From assembly GCA_017621905.1 (NCBI GenBank), contig JAGASC010000203.1, forward strand, positions 1 through 21,131: DNA of 21,131 bases, in the 5' to 3' direction. Shown piece after piece: positions 8,354 to 16,318 of the stretch (the first letter of the stretch is position 1; each line of letters opens with the position of its first letter). The translations under genes and the position numbers were made by a program. The DNA is from Roseburia sp. GTDB taxonomy: Bacteria; Bacillota; Clostridia; Lachnospirales; Lachnospiraceae. The notes under the pieces were generated by a model. The model was given only the letters and a program-made list of their open reading frames with translations. It made no database searches and was not told the DNA's origin.

Positions 8354-9768
8354 AATTCTATCCCTCCTAGCAATTCCTTCAACTGAGCAACAGTTGCACT
8401 GATGTCATCTGCTTCTTCCTGCATCTCATCAAGGATCTCTCCGACAGAGCGGTCATCCTCTTCTGTAAAATCAATCCATTTGAAATTAAGATCCTCGCGA
8501 GCTTTTACATCTTCCTCAGTAAATCTACGCCACCTTCCATTCGGATTCGCATCGGCATCATATGTCTCCTTGCGATCCTGCATGTGTCCGGAGCAATAGC
8601 AATCAACAAATTCCTGCAGATGCTCTCTTGTCATCGGCTTCGTGGCCATCGTATGTTTCACACCTGTCCGATAGTCATATACCCAGATATCTTTTGTAGG
8701 CTCACCCTTCTCGAAGAAGAGCACGTTTGTCTTTATACCATTAGCATAGAAGATCCCGGTAGGAAGGCGAAGAATCGTATGAAGGTTATAATCCTTCATC
8801 AGCTTTTCACGAACCTTTGCCGTAGCTCCGGCATCAGTCAATACGCTATCAGGCAGAACGACGCCGACTCTTCCGCCAGTCTTTATGATAGACATGATGT
8901 GCTGCAGAAAGTTCACCTGATTATCTGTCGTTTTAACAAACTCCGGTCTGTTTGCAGATACCTCCACGCTTCCCTGCGGACGCGTGCCGAAAGGCGGATT
9001 CGTCATGACCACCTGATACAGGTCATCTGTAGTCTCAATCAACGAATCCTTATATGCAATCGGACTCTTGTTCACGCCAATATCATGCAGGTAAAGATTC
9101 ATAGAAGCTAGCGTTACAACAAGAGATGTATTGTCAGCTCCATAAAGAGCATTATTCTTAAGGAACTTCTGCTTCTCTACGTCCTTACTCTGTTTACGCA
9201 TATGTTCATAAGCCGCAAGTAGAAATCCACCTGTTCCGCAGCAAGGATCCGCAACAGTCTCTGTAATCTTCGGATCCACCACATCTACAATTGCAGAAAT
9301 AAGTGCTCTAGGTGTAAAGTACTGACCGGCACCACTCTTTCTATCCTGCCCGTTCTTTTCGAGAATGCCTTCATAAATAGCACCCTTAAAGTCACCTTCC
9401 ATCATGTACCAGTTTTCTTCTGATACCATGTCAATGACTTTCTTCAGCATAACCGGACGGTCAATTTTATTCGTTGCCTTAGTAAAAATAGTGCCGATTA
9501 AACCGTCGTCCTTGGAAAGCTCTTCAAGGATTTCTTCGTACTTATCTACCAGATCCGTTCCACTGAGCTGTACAAGGTCAGACCATTTATATCCTTCTGG
9601 TATAGAACTCCCAAGCCCCAGCTCTTCCTTCTCATCATCCATCTTAAGGAAGAGAATATATGTCAGCTGGGTGATGTAATCGGTAAAGCCCACGCCCGCT
9701 GCCGCAAGAACATTTGCGATATTCCATACTTTATTCAGTAATGCGCCTTCTGTTTTTTGATTTGCCAT
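8350..9768 (-). CDS. hsdM: Type I restriction-modification DNA adenine methyltransferase subunit M
   Basis: 472 residues, a normal HsdM length. The N-terminal helical domain has the typical ITQLTYILFLKMDDE; GQYFTPR (148-154) precedes the SAM-binding motif I DPCCGTGGF (174-182); the catalytic N6-adenine motif IV is NPPF (257-260). It methylates the host target so that HsdR does not cleave, using S-adenosylmethionine, in complex with HsdS. The ATG starts one base after the hsdR stop and the stop overlaps the hsdS TTG start, so hsdR-hsdM-hsdS are translated as one unit. All key residues appear intact. Confidence 0.96.
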   Translation of the reverse strand: MANQKTEGALLNKVWNIANVLAAAGVGFTDYITQLTYILFLKMDDEKEELGLGSSIPEGYKWSDLVQLSGTDLVDKYEEILEELSKDDGLIGTIFTKATNKIDRPVMLKKVIDMVSEENWYMMEGDFKGAIYEGILEKNGQDRKSGAGQYFTPRALISAIVDVVDPKITETVADPCCGTGGFLLAAYEHMRKQSKDVEKQKFLKNNALYGADNTSLVVTLASMNLYLHDIGVNKSPIAYKDSLIETTDDLYQVVMTNPPFGTRPQGSVEVSANRPEFVKTTDNQVNFLQHIMSIIKTGGRVGVVLPDSVLTDAGATAKVREKLMKDYNLHTILRLPTGIFYANGIKTNVLFFEKGEPTKDIWVYDYRTGVKHTMATKPMTREHLQEFVDCYCSGHMQDRKETYDADANPNGRWRRFTEEDVKAREDLNFKWIDFTEEDDRSVGEILDEMQEEADDISATVAQLKELLGGIEF

Positions 9769-9769
9769 A

Positions 9770-12532
9770 TTATGCCACCTTTAATAAAAATCTTGATAGT
9801 GCCTGCATTTCTTCTGCAAGCGCCTTGCCTCCGAAACTTGTAACACCTTTTCTCCAAAGATCAGTGTCGATTTCATTCAGTTCTTTCACGGAGATAGCAC
9901 CGTCATTTATGACGAATTCAGCTATCTGACGCATGATCTCCACCTGATTTTCGGTCAGTACACGTTGCTGCTGCCCGCAGTATAAGCTGAACCGCTTAGC
10001 ATAGCCATTGATGAGGCTTGTAAGCTTCTGGTTCTTCCCATATGCATACCGGACAATCTGAATCAGGTTCGTAAGAGCATTCACATTTGTCTTCACATCC
10101 AGCTCATCCACATTCCCTTCGGTATCCAATACCTTATAATTCTTCCAGATCTGATATACGCCATACTGCCTGCTTTCAGACAGAAGCCTGTCCCGAAGCT
10201 CGCTCAACATAGAATGCGTAATGACGGTATCCTCGGAATTGTATATAATCCTCAGTGCCTCTATGCTGTCCTTATTATCATCCAGATACTTCTCAAAGTT
10301 CTCAATGAAGCTCTTTGCCGTCTCTTTGGAGAATCCGGCATAAATGATTTCATCTGGATCTTCTTCCGTATTCACGATATAGCCGCGCTGCATCTCCAAG
10401 AGTTTATTCCTAGCTGCGATATTGCTGATCAAACTGTAGATCAGAGCCATACGTCTGGTGTTATCGTGTGACGGATCTATGTATTCAAACTCAAGCAGAA
10501 GGCCATCATCGGTAGCCTGCTGAATATTTCCTGCAATCGTCCTCGGAGCAAATCCGTAAGTTGTAATGAAATAATCCAAGTGTCTGCCGAACAGAGCGTT
10601 ATCTTCATACCGCCTATTGATAGTTGAACAGTAATCCCTGAGCAGCCAAAGATTCTCATCACTCACTTCGTTATGTGCCAGGTGCTCCAACAAATGCTCC
10701 AATGAAAGAATCTTCTTTCCCGGGCCAGGATTTACAACCGGATGCGGAATAATCTTCTCATGCTCTGTTACGCCTACTCCATCAACGATGTAATAGCATT
10801 CCTTGGTATTGGCATTCGGTGTAACCTCACGAAGCTTATCATCACTGATCACACGGCAACCACGCCCCTTCATCTGCGTATAAAGAACATCCGAACGGAC
10901 ATCTTTCATAAAAAGCACTACTTCCAGAGGCTTTACATCGGTACCGGTTGCTACCAGCGTTACTGTGACCGCGATTCTGAAATCCTTCTCTGTTCGCAGA
11001 TCACGGATCAACCCATTGGAATCCCCGGATGAATAGGTGATCTTCTGCACGAAATGTTCCGGGCACACATGATCTTCAAATTCATCCTTGAACACATCCT
11101 TCACGCCCTCTACGATCTCAGAGGCGTGGTTATCATCCTTTGCAAAAATCAGAGTCTTCGGAACATAAGTCCAGCTTTTCTCGCGCTCCGGATACAATTC
11201 CTCATAAATAGCCTTTTTATAAGCAAGCAACACTTTCCGGATCTGATCCCTGTTGACCACTGACCGGTCAAGCTGCATATTGTCGTAATCTACCCGCTGT
11301 GCTGCAACATAAGCAGTCGTCTGGCCGCTCTTGCGTGCGGTCTCCGTAACCTTTGTACCGGACTTGATAGCACCTCCGTGCTCCGTAATCTCTGTAGCAA
11401 TACGATATATACGTGACGGAACATTTACGCCATCAACAACGGATTCATCATAGGTATATTCCTCAATGATGTTATTATCGAAATACGCGTATGCTTCCGG
11501 TGTAGGTGTTGCGGTAAGTCCAAGCACCTTCGCTCCGGAAAAATAATCCAGCACTGCTTTCCACTTCCCATAGATTGACCTGTGACATTCGTCCACTATG
11601 ATCAGTTGGAAGTGATCCGGTGGAAGCTTCAGATCATCGCCCAAAGTAATAACTTCCTTTGTATCCTTTTCTTCATCGGTCGTCGTCTTCTCATCTTCTG
11701 CGTCTTCGCTATCCTCTGACAATTTCTGACCGGTAAGCACCGCAAACAGCTTCTGAATGGTGGATATAACGATATCTGCCTTTATATCGCTTTCCTTTTT
11801 CAGACGTTTAATCTCATAGAGAGAGCTCATTTCCTGCTGCCCCTCGGTCCGGTCAAACTGGCTGAATTCCGCCTCTGTCTGCCTTGCAAGGTTATTCCTG
11901 TCTACCAGGAACAGGATCCTCTTCGTCGGCGTATAATTCAGCATACGATAGCTTGCCAGACAAGCCAGGTAGGTCTTGCCGCTGCCAGTAGCAAGAACCG
12001 CAAGATTTTTCTTTTTGCCGTCCTTCATTGACTTCTCCAGCTCGATCTCAGCATTATACTGGCAATCACGAAGCCCTCTTCTTTCCAATCTCGGAAGAGC
12101 TCCGTATTCCGACACCTGGTTGATGAGGGAAAGCATCTTCTTCGGAGAATGCATCTCCGACAGTTCCACGTAATCCCCGTCCGGATTCGTCAGCATATTC
12201 TTGAAGTAAATCTTCTTCCCATTCGCCATATAGACAAGCGGAATCAGACCCTGATACCACAAGCCATACCAGTTCTGCGGACCTCTTGCGTAATCCTCAG
12301 CCTGCTTTTCGACCTCCGGTCCCAGAGGATTCTCTTCACGTTTTGCCTCGACAACAGCTATTGCCTTATCATCTACAAATAGCAGGTAATCACTCTCCGT
12401 GTTTCCCTGCATCAAAGCTTCTTTCACAGCCGATGTGGACTTCGGGACATACTCATTCCGCGACACAATGTCCCAGCCAGCATTAATAAGCTGCTTATCG
12501 ATTTTTTCTCGTGCTCGTTCTTCAGGCAGCAT
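9770..12532 (-). CDS. hsdR: Type I restriction endonuclease subunit R (EcoEI-like)
   Basis: 920 residues from ATG 12532; a GTG at 12541 is in frame, but AAGGA is about ten bases from the ATG and only two from the GTG. Near the N-terminus, SDYLLF and VVEAKR supply the D...ExK residues of the PD-(D/E)xK nuclease (about D48, E62, K64). The translocase has Walker A ATGSGKT (about 181-187), motif II VDECH (about 313-317), motif III GLTATPTP and motif VI QMKGRGCR. It translocates DNA by ATP hydrolysis and cuts unmodified DNA at a distance. An acidic insert (about 270-295) lies between motifs I and II. The layout, with the nuclease first and a length near 900, matches the EcoEI-type R subunit. It appears complete. 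Confidence 0.95.
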   Translation of the reverse strand: MLPEERAREKIDKQLINAGWDIVSRNEYVPKSTSAVKEALMQGNTESDYLLFVDDKAIAVVEAKREENPLGPEVEKQAEDYARGPQNWYGLWYQGLIPLVYMANGKKIYFKNMLTNPDGDYVELSEMHSPKKMLSLINQVSEYGALPRLERRGLRDCQYNAEIELEKSMKDGKKKNLAVLATGSGKTYLACLASYRMLNYTPTKRILFLVDRNNLARQTEAEFSQFDRTEGQQEMSSLYEIKRLKKESDIKADIVISTIQKLFAVLTGQKLSEDSEDAEDEKTTTDEEKDTKEVITLGDDLKLPPDHFQLIIVDECHRSIYGKWKAVLDYFSGAKVLGLTATPTPEAYAYFDNNIIEEYTYDESVVDGVNVPSRIYRIATEITEHGGAIKSGTKVTETARKSGQTTAYVAAQRVDYDNMQLDRSVVNRDQIRKVLLAYKKAIYEELYPEREKSWTYVPKTLIFAKDDNHASEIVEGVKDVFKDEFEDHVCPEHFVQKITYSSGDSNGLIRDLRTEKDFRIAVTVTLVATGTDVKPLEVVLFMKDVRSDVLYTQMKGRGCRVISDDKLREVTPNANTKECYYIVDGVGVTEHEKIIPHPVVNPGPGKKILSLEHLLEHLAHNEVSDENLWLLRDYCSTINRRYEDNALFGRHLDYFITTYGFAPRTIAGNIQQATDDGLLLEFEYIDPSHDNTRRMALIYSLISNIAARNKLLEMQRGYIVNTEEDPDEIIYAGFSKETAKSFIENFEKYLDDNKDSIEALRIIYNSEDTVITHSMLSELRDRLLSESRQYGVYQIWKNYKVLDTEGNVDELDVKTNVNALTNLIQIVRYAYGKNQKLTSLINGYAKRFSLYCGQQQRVLTENQVEIMRQIAEFVINDGAISVKELNEIDTDLWRKGVTSFGGKALAEEMQALSRFLLKVA

Positions 12533-12585
12533 AAGCGGCACTTCCTTTCATCTGTATTCATTATATAAAACCATCTGTCCCATAA

Positions 12586-12843
12586 TCAGGACTCTTTCGC
12601 TATTCCTTTTGGTTTGTCATTCGGTACACGTTCCATAATGTCTTCCACATTACAGTCCAACGCCTCGCAGATACGGAGCAGCACATCTGTTGTGACATTC
12701 TCGCCTCTTCCCATTTTCGCGATAGACGCGGCGCTGACATCACTTTTCTTCTGCAGCTCCTGTTTCTGGATTCCCCGATCAATCAACAGCTTCCATAAAC
12801 GGTTATAGTTAAAATGCGTCTTGGTTTCTTTCTTATTCGCCAT
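12586..12843 (-). CDS. XRE-family helix-turn-helix regulator
   Basis: 85 residues from the internal ATG at 12843; a longer reading to 12918 would run 75 bases deeper into the upstream gene and adds non-conserved sequence. The helix-turn-helix is clear: LWKLLIDRGIQKQELQKKSDVSAASIAKMGRG-like helices, then VTTDVLLRICEALDCNVEDI, the typical Cro/C1-type ending. It starts inside the end of the ABC ATPase gene (11-base overlap) and lies 53 bases before hsdR. It probably binds DNA as a dimer and may tune expression of the downstream restriction genes or the whole operon. Small XRE proteins of this kind (controller-like) are common beside restriction systems. The DNA target is unknown. Confidence 0.85.
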   Translation of the reverse strand: MANKKETKTHFNYNRLWKLLIDRGIQKQELQKKSDVSAASIAKMGRGENVTTDVLLRICEALDCNVEDIMERVPNDKPKGIAKES

Positions 12844-14515
12844 CTTCTTCTGACTCCGTTTCTTTATTCCACGCGCGGCCAAATAATTCGTTTCCTCCAG
12901 GTGACAATTCCAGAACACAATTCGTGTTCATGGTATCTTTTGTTTCTGTGTCGTATGTATCAAGCCTATCAAATGCTATAAATACCTGTTTTCCGGTGCT
13001 CTTCTGGGCATCATATGCCTTGATAATCTCTGCCATAACTTTCTTCTCAATATGCAACAGCATCTGCATATCATGAATGATAAAAGGCAGCGGAGATAGT
13101 TCCATATTTGCAAGGTCAAAGGTGATTACACCTCTGTATTGGGCTCCGGTACCTCCGTCATTCGGCGTATTAAAAGTGTACTTATTCAGCTTCTCCATTC
13201 TGAGGACCGGTGGCATATGCTGTTCGTCCTTAAGCAGCTGCACACTGATCTCCCTCATTTTCTGATTGAGCATGGTCTCAATGGCAAAAAGCTGATCACG
13301 GATAACCCGGTCTCTTGTTTCTGCGTACTCTGCCACAAGGTCATTGAGCTCATTCATCCGATCATAATTCCTATTCGCATCTATAAGATTGTTCAGCTCT
13401 GTCGTGATCTTGGCATACTCCTTAAGGATCGCTTCCGATACATTAGGAATCTTCTTAATCTCTTCGACTTCTTCAAGAATCCGTGCAATCTCATTTCCCA
13501 GCATCACATAGGCCGTAGCCAGATCCTTCTCCGTCTCCTTAAACTCATCGCCCAGAACCTTTGCCAGCTGCTGATGAAAACTCTCAATGCTTTCTATTGT
13601 CTGGAAGTCAACACCTGGGAAGAACTTTTCAAGATCACTGTATGTCTTCTTGAAACTCTTCTTTCCTTCAGTCATCTCTCTGCGAATGGCATTGAGCTGT
13701 GTCTGTACACGGGCTCTTTCCCTTCTGTATTTGAGCAACTGATCATCCAGTTCTGACAGATGTCGTGCCTGGAAACTATCCAGATCCAGCAATCCCTTAT
13801 TGCTCTGTTCTGCTAATTCCTGCTCTTGCGTTCTCAGTGCAGCAATACGCTTTTCATTATCCTCGTACTCCGGCTTATTCTTAGCAGCGCGGATATGCTT
13901 ATAATCTGATGACTTCTTAAATGCGTCCCTTTCTTCTTCAGCAGCTTTCGCCTGCTTGATCTGTGCTTCTACGGAAGCGTATTTCCCGTACAGCTGCATA
14001 TACCTTTTGATGGCATATTCAGCTTTTTCATCCTTTGCTGCTCTAAGAGGACGCTCTTCATCCAGAGTATCCCTCTTCCAAACCCTGATAAATCGGGATA
14101 TCACACCTCTCCAAGTCAGATCTTCTTCCACCTGTGTTCCATATTTCTCAGCAAGAAAAGCACAGTATTGATCAAGCGTCATTTTACTGTCTTCCGAAAG
14201 CGGTTCATAGTTTTCATTGCAGCGGAATACATGCTTGTAATCAATATTGCTTCTTGAAAAATGGTATGGCTTGCCATCAAACACAAATGTGAAATTGATG
14301 GTATGTTCCCCGACGTTCTCTTGCACATCCAGACATTTATTCACGTAGTCCTTGCCGCCAAACACAAAGTCCAAAATCATGAGGAATGTGGACTTTCCTA
14401 CAGAGTTGGACCCATTATCATCACCGATAACAGTGTTTAATCCGGCATGGAACTGAATCGGCTTTCTAATCTCACCATGCTTTATGAACTTGTCGCACTG
14501 TACCTCAACCAACAT
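12833..14515 (-). CDS. DUF2326 SMC/RecN-like ABC ATPase of an ABC-three-component system
   Basis: 560 residues. The N-terminus has a Walker A of the form NGSNSVGKST (about 34-43), with the extra asparagine/serine-rich turn typical of DUF2326. A long charged coiled-coil-like region covers about 180-430. The C-terminal head has LPFIIHD (around 479-482), the DUF2326-style Walker B, followed by VFIAFDRLD (about 511-519). This is a split ABC head joined by coiled coil, as in RecN and SMC. In ABC-3C systems such an ATPase is paired with a small middle component and a nuclease effector; both lie immediately upstream. It overlaps the middle component gene by 11 bases and the XRE gene by 11 bases. It is likely the sensor of foreign DNA that licenses the effector. 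Confidence 0.87.
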   Translation of the reverse strand: MLVEVQCDKFIKHGEIRKPIQFHAGLNTVIGDDNGSNSVGKSTFLMILDFVFGGKDYVNKCLDVQENVGEHTINFTFVFDGKPYHFSRSNIDYKHVFRCNENYEPLSEDSKMTLDQYCAFLAEKYGTQVEEDLTWRGVISRFIRVWKRDTLDEERPLRAAKDEKAEYAIKRYMQLYGKYASVEAQIKQAKAAEEERDAFKKSSDYKHIRAAKNKPEYEDNEKRIAALRTQEQELAEQSNKGLLDLDSFQARHLSELDDQLLKYRRERARVQTQLNAIRREMTEGKKSFKKTYSDLEKFFPGVDFQTIESIESFHQQLAKVLGDEFKETEKDLATAYVMLGNEIARILEEVEEIKKIPNVSEAILKEYAKITTELNNLIDANRNYDRMNELNDLVAEYAETRDRVIRDQLFAIETMLNQKMREISVQLLKDEQHMPPVLRMEKLNKYTFNTPNDGGTGAQYRGVITFDLANMELSPLPFIIHDMQMLLHIEKKVMAEIIKAYDAQKSTGKQVFIAFDRLDTYDTETKDTMNTNCVLELSPGGNELFGRAWNKETESEEDGE

Positions 14516-14726
14516 AATGGATCACCTCCCCGTTCAGCTCGACTTTCTTCAGTGCATACAGACAATCCATGATATCCATGAATTCCCTAATGTCCGTCAC
14601 CTGCCGCTTCACACTTTTATAAAGCTCTGACGGAGACATATCTTTTTTCTCCAACTTACCAAGCACCACCGGAAACTTTGCGATAATGCTTTCTTTGTAT
14701 GGAGTCACTTTACTTGGAAACTTCAT
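14505..14726 (-). CDS. ABC-three-component middle component (small)
   Basis: 73 residues from ATG 14726; the sequence upstream in the same frame has no ribosome site and is the end of the effector gene read in another frame. GAGGTG lies about ten bases before this ATG. The product is small, basic in the first half and probably helical (SPSELYKSVKRQVTDIREFMDIMDCL), ending in ELNGEVIHYV, which looks like a winged-helix wing. This size and position, between a nuclease effector and a DUF2326 ATPase, fit a middle component of ABC-3C systems, which bridges ATPase and effector. It overlaps both neighbours (17 and 11 bases). The exact middle-component class cannot be set from sequence reading alone. 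Confidence 0.7.
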   Translation of the reverse strand: MKFPSKVTPYKESIIAKFPVVLGKLEKKDMSPSELYKSVKRQVTDIREFMDIMDCLYALKKVELNGEVIHYVG

Positions 14727-15918
14727 CTTTATGAAACACCTCGCAGTTCTGAATAAAGAAGGCAACAACAGCATTGCACGCAGGCCTACTGTCCGTTCCC
14801 AAATTCGTTTTATTCCTGATCCAATCCGAAAGATATTCAATAACATCAGACTGGGACATCCCGCTCTTCTCCAGCTTCTGAGAACTCATCTTAACCTCGG
14901 AAGCAATTAGATCAAAATCAGTCTCAGACTCAGAAAAGATTGATTCAATATATCTGTAATACTGAAGAACCTTTATCTGCGTTTCAGTCTTCAGCATAAA
15001 GTTCTTTGCTTCAAACTTTTCATCAATGTGCAGCGCCTCATATTCCAGAGGCACCAACTGTACCGAATCATCTACATTTGCAAGGGCATCCAATACAATC
15101 CGGATATCCTCTTCGAGATCGACCGCATTTACAGATTCCTTCGCTTTATAGTTTCTTGCCAAAACTCTCTTTAAGTCATAGATTCTTTGGTATTCTTCCG
15201 CTGTCGGATCTGACAAGTAATCTTCTGCACAATGATCACAAAGAGCAATCAGATTATCTGTCTGTTCCAAATCCTTTGGTTTCGGATATACAGAGGACAA
15301 CTCCGTTGCTTTATCTTTTGATAGCCCTTCAGGGAATATGTGCGTAATCACATATCTCTTGATGGGCTTATTCTTTACCGTATCAACAAGTTTCTTATGG
15401 CAGATAGGGCATTCATAATTGGCTTCCGCAATTAACGGAGCATCCTCAAATCCAACAAAATCGTCACCGGGCTTATTGGGCCGGTTTACAACATACAGAA
15501 AGACCTCTCCAAGGAATCTGCCTTCCTGCCCCTTGTCGTAAAAATCTAATAGTTCATTCCGTTTCTTATCGCCGATTTCCTTATCTTCCTTGATGACCTT
15601 CACCAGCTGATTCAGCACATCATCCTTACGGAAGGGGTTCATATCCTTCAGCACCTTATTCTCATAGTATTCACGTGCTGCCTGCGCCAGTTCCGGAACC
15701 AACGATGCCTGCTTTATCCCGTCCGGGACAGGCCTTTGTCTGCTTACAAGAAGACTGATCTTTTTGTCACTCAGATCTTCCCGGTATATATCAAACCTTT
15801 CATCATCCGGTTGGTTCAGTGCCTCCAGAAGGAATGTGCCAGCGGCAAATTGTGTATCGTGTTCTTTCAACCCAATCTGCATGACTTGGATAAAGGTTGA
15901 AATATTCAATTCTCTCAT
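14710..15918 (-). CDS. HNH endonuclease effector of an ABC-three-component system
   Basis: 402 residues from ATG 15918, with AGGAGG six bases upstream; the adjacent ATG at 15921 is only three bases from it, and a start at 15981 has no ribosome site. The middle shows a treble-clef HNH: CPIC (C170, C173), VITHIFP (H193), DNLIALCDHC (N222, C227, C230). The Cys pairs bind zinc and the His/Asn are the expected catalytic residues, although the usual Asp before the His is replaced (ITH). The N-terminal 150 residues and C-terminal 150 residues are mostly helical and match no motif I know; the C-terminal part probably docks on the ATPase/middle component. It is the first gene of the operon. Likely role: DNA cleavage once the ATPase is triggered. 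Confidence 0.82.
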   Translation of the reverse strand: MRELNISTFIQVMQIGLKEHDTQFAAGTFLLEALNQPDDERFDIYREDLSDKKISLLVSRQRPVPDGIKQASLVPELAQAAREYYENKVLKDMNPFRKDDVLNQLVKVIKEDKEIGDKKRNELLDFYDKGQEGRFLGEVFLYVVNRPNKPGDDFVGFEDAPLIAEANYECPICHKKLVDTVKNKPIKRYVITHIFPEGLSKDKATELSSVYPKPKDLEQTDNLIALCDHCAEDYLSDPTAEEYQRIYDLKRVLARNYKAKESVNAVDLEEDIRIVLDALANVDDSVQLVPLEYEALHIDEKFEAKNFMLKTETQIKVLQYYRYIESIFSESETDFDLIASEVKMSSQKLEKSGMSQSDVIEYLSDWIRNKTNLGTDSRPACNAVVAFFIQNCEVFHKDEVSK

Positions 15919-15924
15919 CATTAT

Positions 15925-15930
15925 CCTCCT
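15925..15930 (-). promoter_or_regulatory. Ribosome binding site fixing the effector start
   Basis: A perfect AGGAGG on the minus strand six bases from ATG 15918. It decides between two consecutive ATG codons and excludes the longer reading from 15981. Confidence 0.8.
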
Positions 15931-15951
15931 TCCTATCATGCAGAGAAAAAG

Positions 15952-15984
15952 AGTGGGAAAACAGCGGCAAAACGGTGGCAAATA
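15952..15984. repeat. Three tandem 11-bp repeats in the defence operon leader
   Basis: AGTGGGAAAAC, AGCGGCAAAAC and GGTGGCAAATA follow each other without spacing. The shared pattern is rGyGGsAAAac. An 11-base period places each unit on nearly the same DNA face, as expected for a cooperative operator, and the block lies between the predicted transcription start and the effector ribosome site. Confidence 0.6.
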
Positions 15985-16095
15985 CTTTTCAGGGCATATT
16001 TTCTAAAATGATTATGTGCTTTAAGGGAGCATAACCATCCGAAATACTGCAGATTTCAACAGGTCACTCCCTGAAGGGTATAAAAAGCCTTATAT

Positions 16096-16104
16096 AGTAT
16101 AGCA
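16096..16104 (-). promoter_or_regulatory. Predicted extended -10 promoter of the defence operon
   Basis: On the minus strand the sequence reads TGCTATACT, that is TGn plus TATACT, five of six matches to TATAAT. There is no good -35 at 17 bases, which the TGn extension can offset. The predicted start is near 16089, giving a leader of about 170 bases before the effector gene. No other convincing promoter lies between this and position 1. Confidence 0.45.
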
Positions 16105-16137
16105 CAGCATAGCTTAAAAATCTATCTCTTTTCCGAT

Positions 16138-16189
16138 TTTTTTAAGCAAACGCATAAAGTTTTGAGAAAGACGATACTTTTTTAAGCAA
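16138..16189. repeat. Direct repeat TTTTTTAAGCAA, two copies
   Basis: Copies at 16138-16149 and 16178-16189 are identical over 12 bases, with starts 40 bases apart. They flank the presumed promoter area of the rightward sigma-like gene. They could be protein-binding sites or a remnant of a small insertion. Confidence 0.5.
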
Positions 16190-16318
16190 TATTTCCGGGG
16201 AATCGCCTCCCTTAGCTAAGGAGGACCTCATCGGCTCCGGAAATACAACAAGTAACGGACCAGCCTCATGAGGTAGCTGGCCATTCAGACAACAGGAGGA
16301 AACTCTTATGAATGGCCA
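16190..16318 (+). promoter_or_regulatory. Structured leader with competing hairpins upstream of the sigma-like gene
   Basis: Four inverted repeats are visible. TATTTCCGG (16190-16198) pairs with CCGGAAATA (16237-16245), enclosing CCTCC (16206-16210) with GGAGG (16220-16224). CCAGC (16259-16263) pairs with GCTGG (16276-16280). TGGCCATTCA (16278-16287) pairs with TGAATGGCCA (16309-16318), which includes the TG of the leader peptide start codon. The last two share bases 16278-16280 and so cannot form together. The leader peptide ribosome site lies in the 21-base loop of the last hairpin. The layout suggests attenuation or translational control. Confidence 0.55.

Noticed and set aside
8584..9111. 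175-codon plus-strand open frame
   Set aside because: It is antisense to hsdM, which has full catalytic motifs; no ribosome site.
13139..13756. 205-codon plus-strand open frame
   Set aside because: It is antisense to the coiled-coil part of the DUF2326 ATPase; long antisense frames arise there from codon bias, and there is no start signal.
15919..15981. Longer N-terminus of the HNH effector starting at 15981
   Set aside because: The extension reads through the 11-bp repeats and has no ribosome site, while 15918 has a perfect one.
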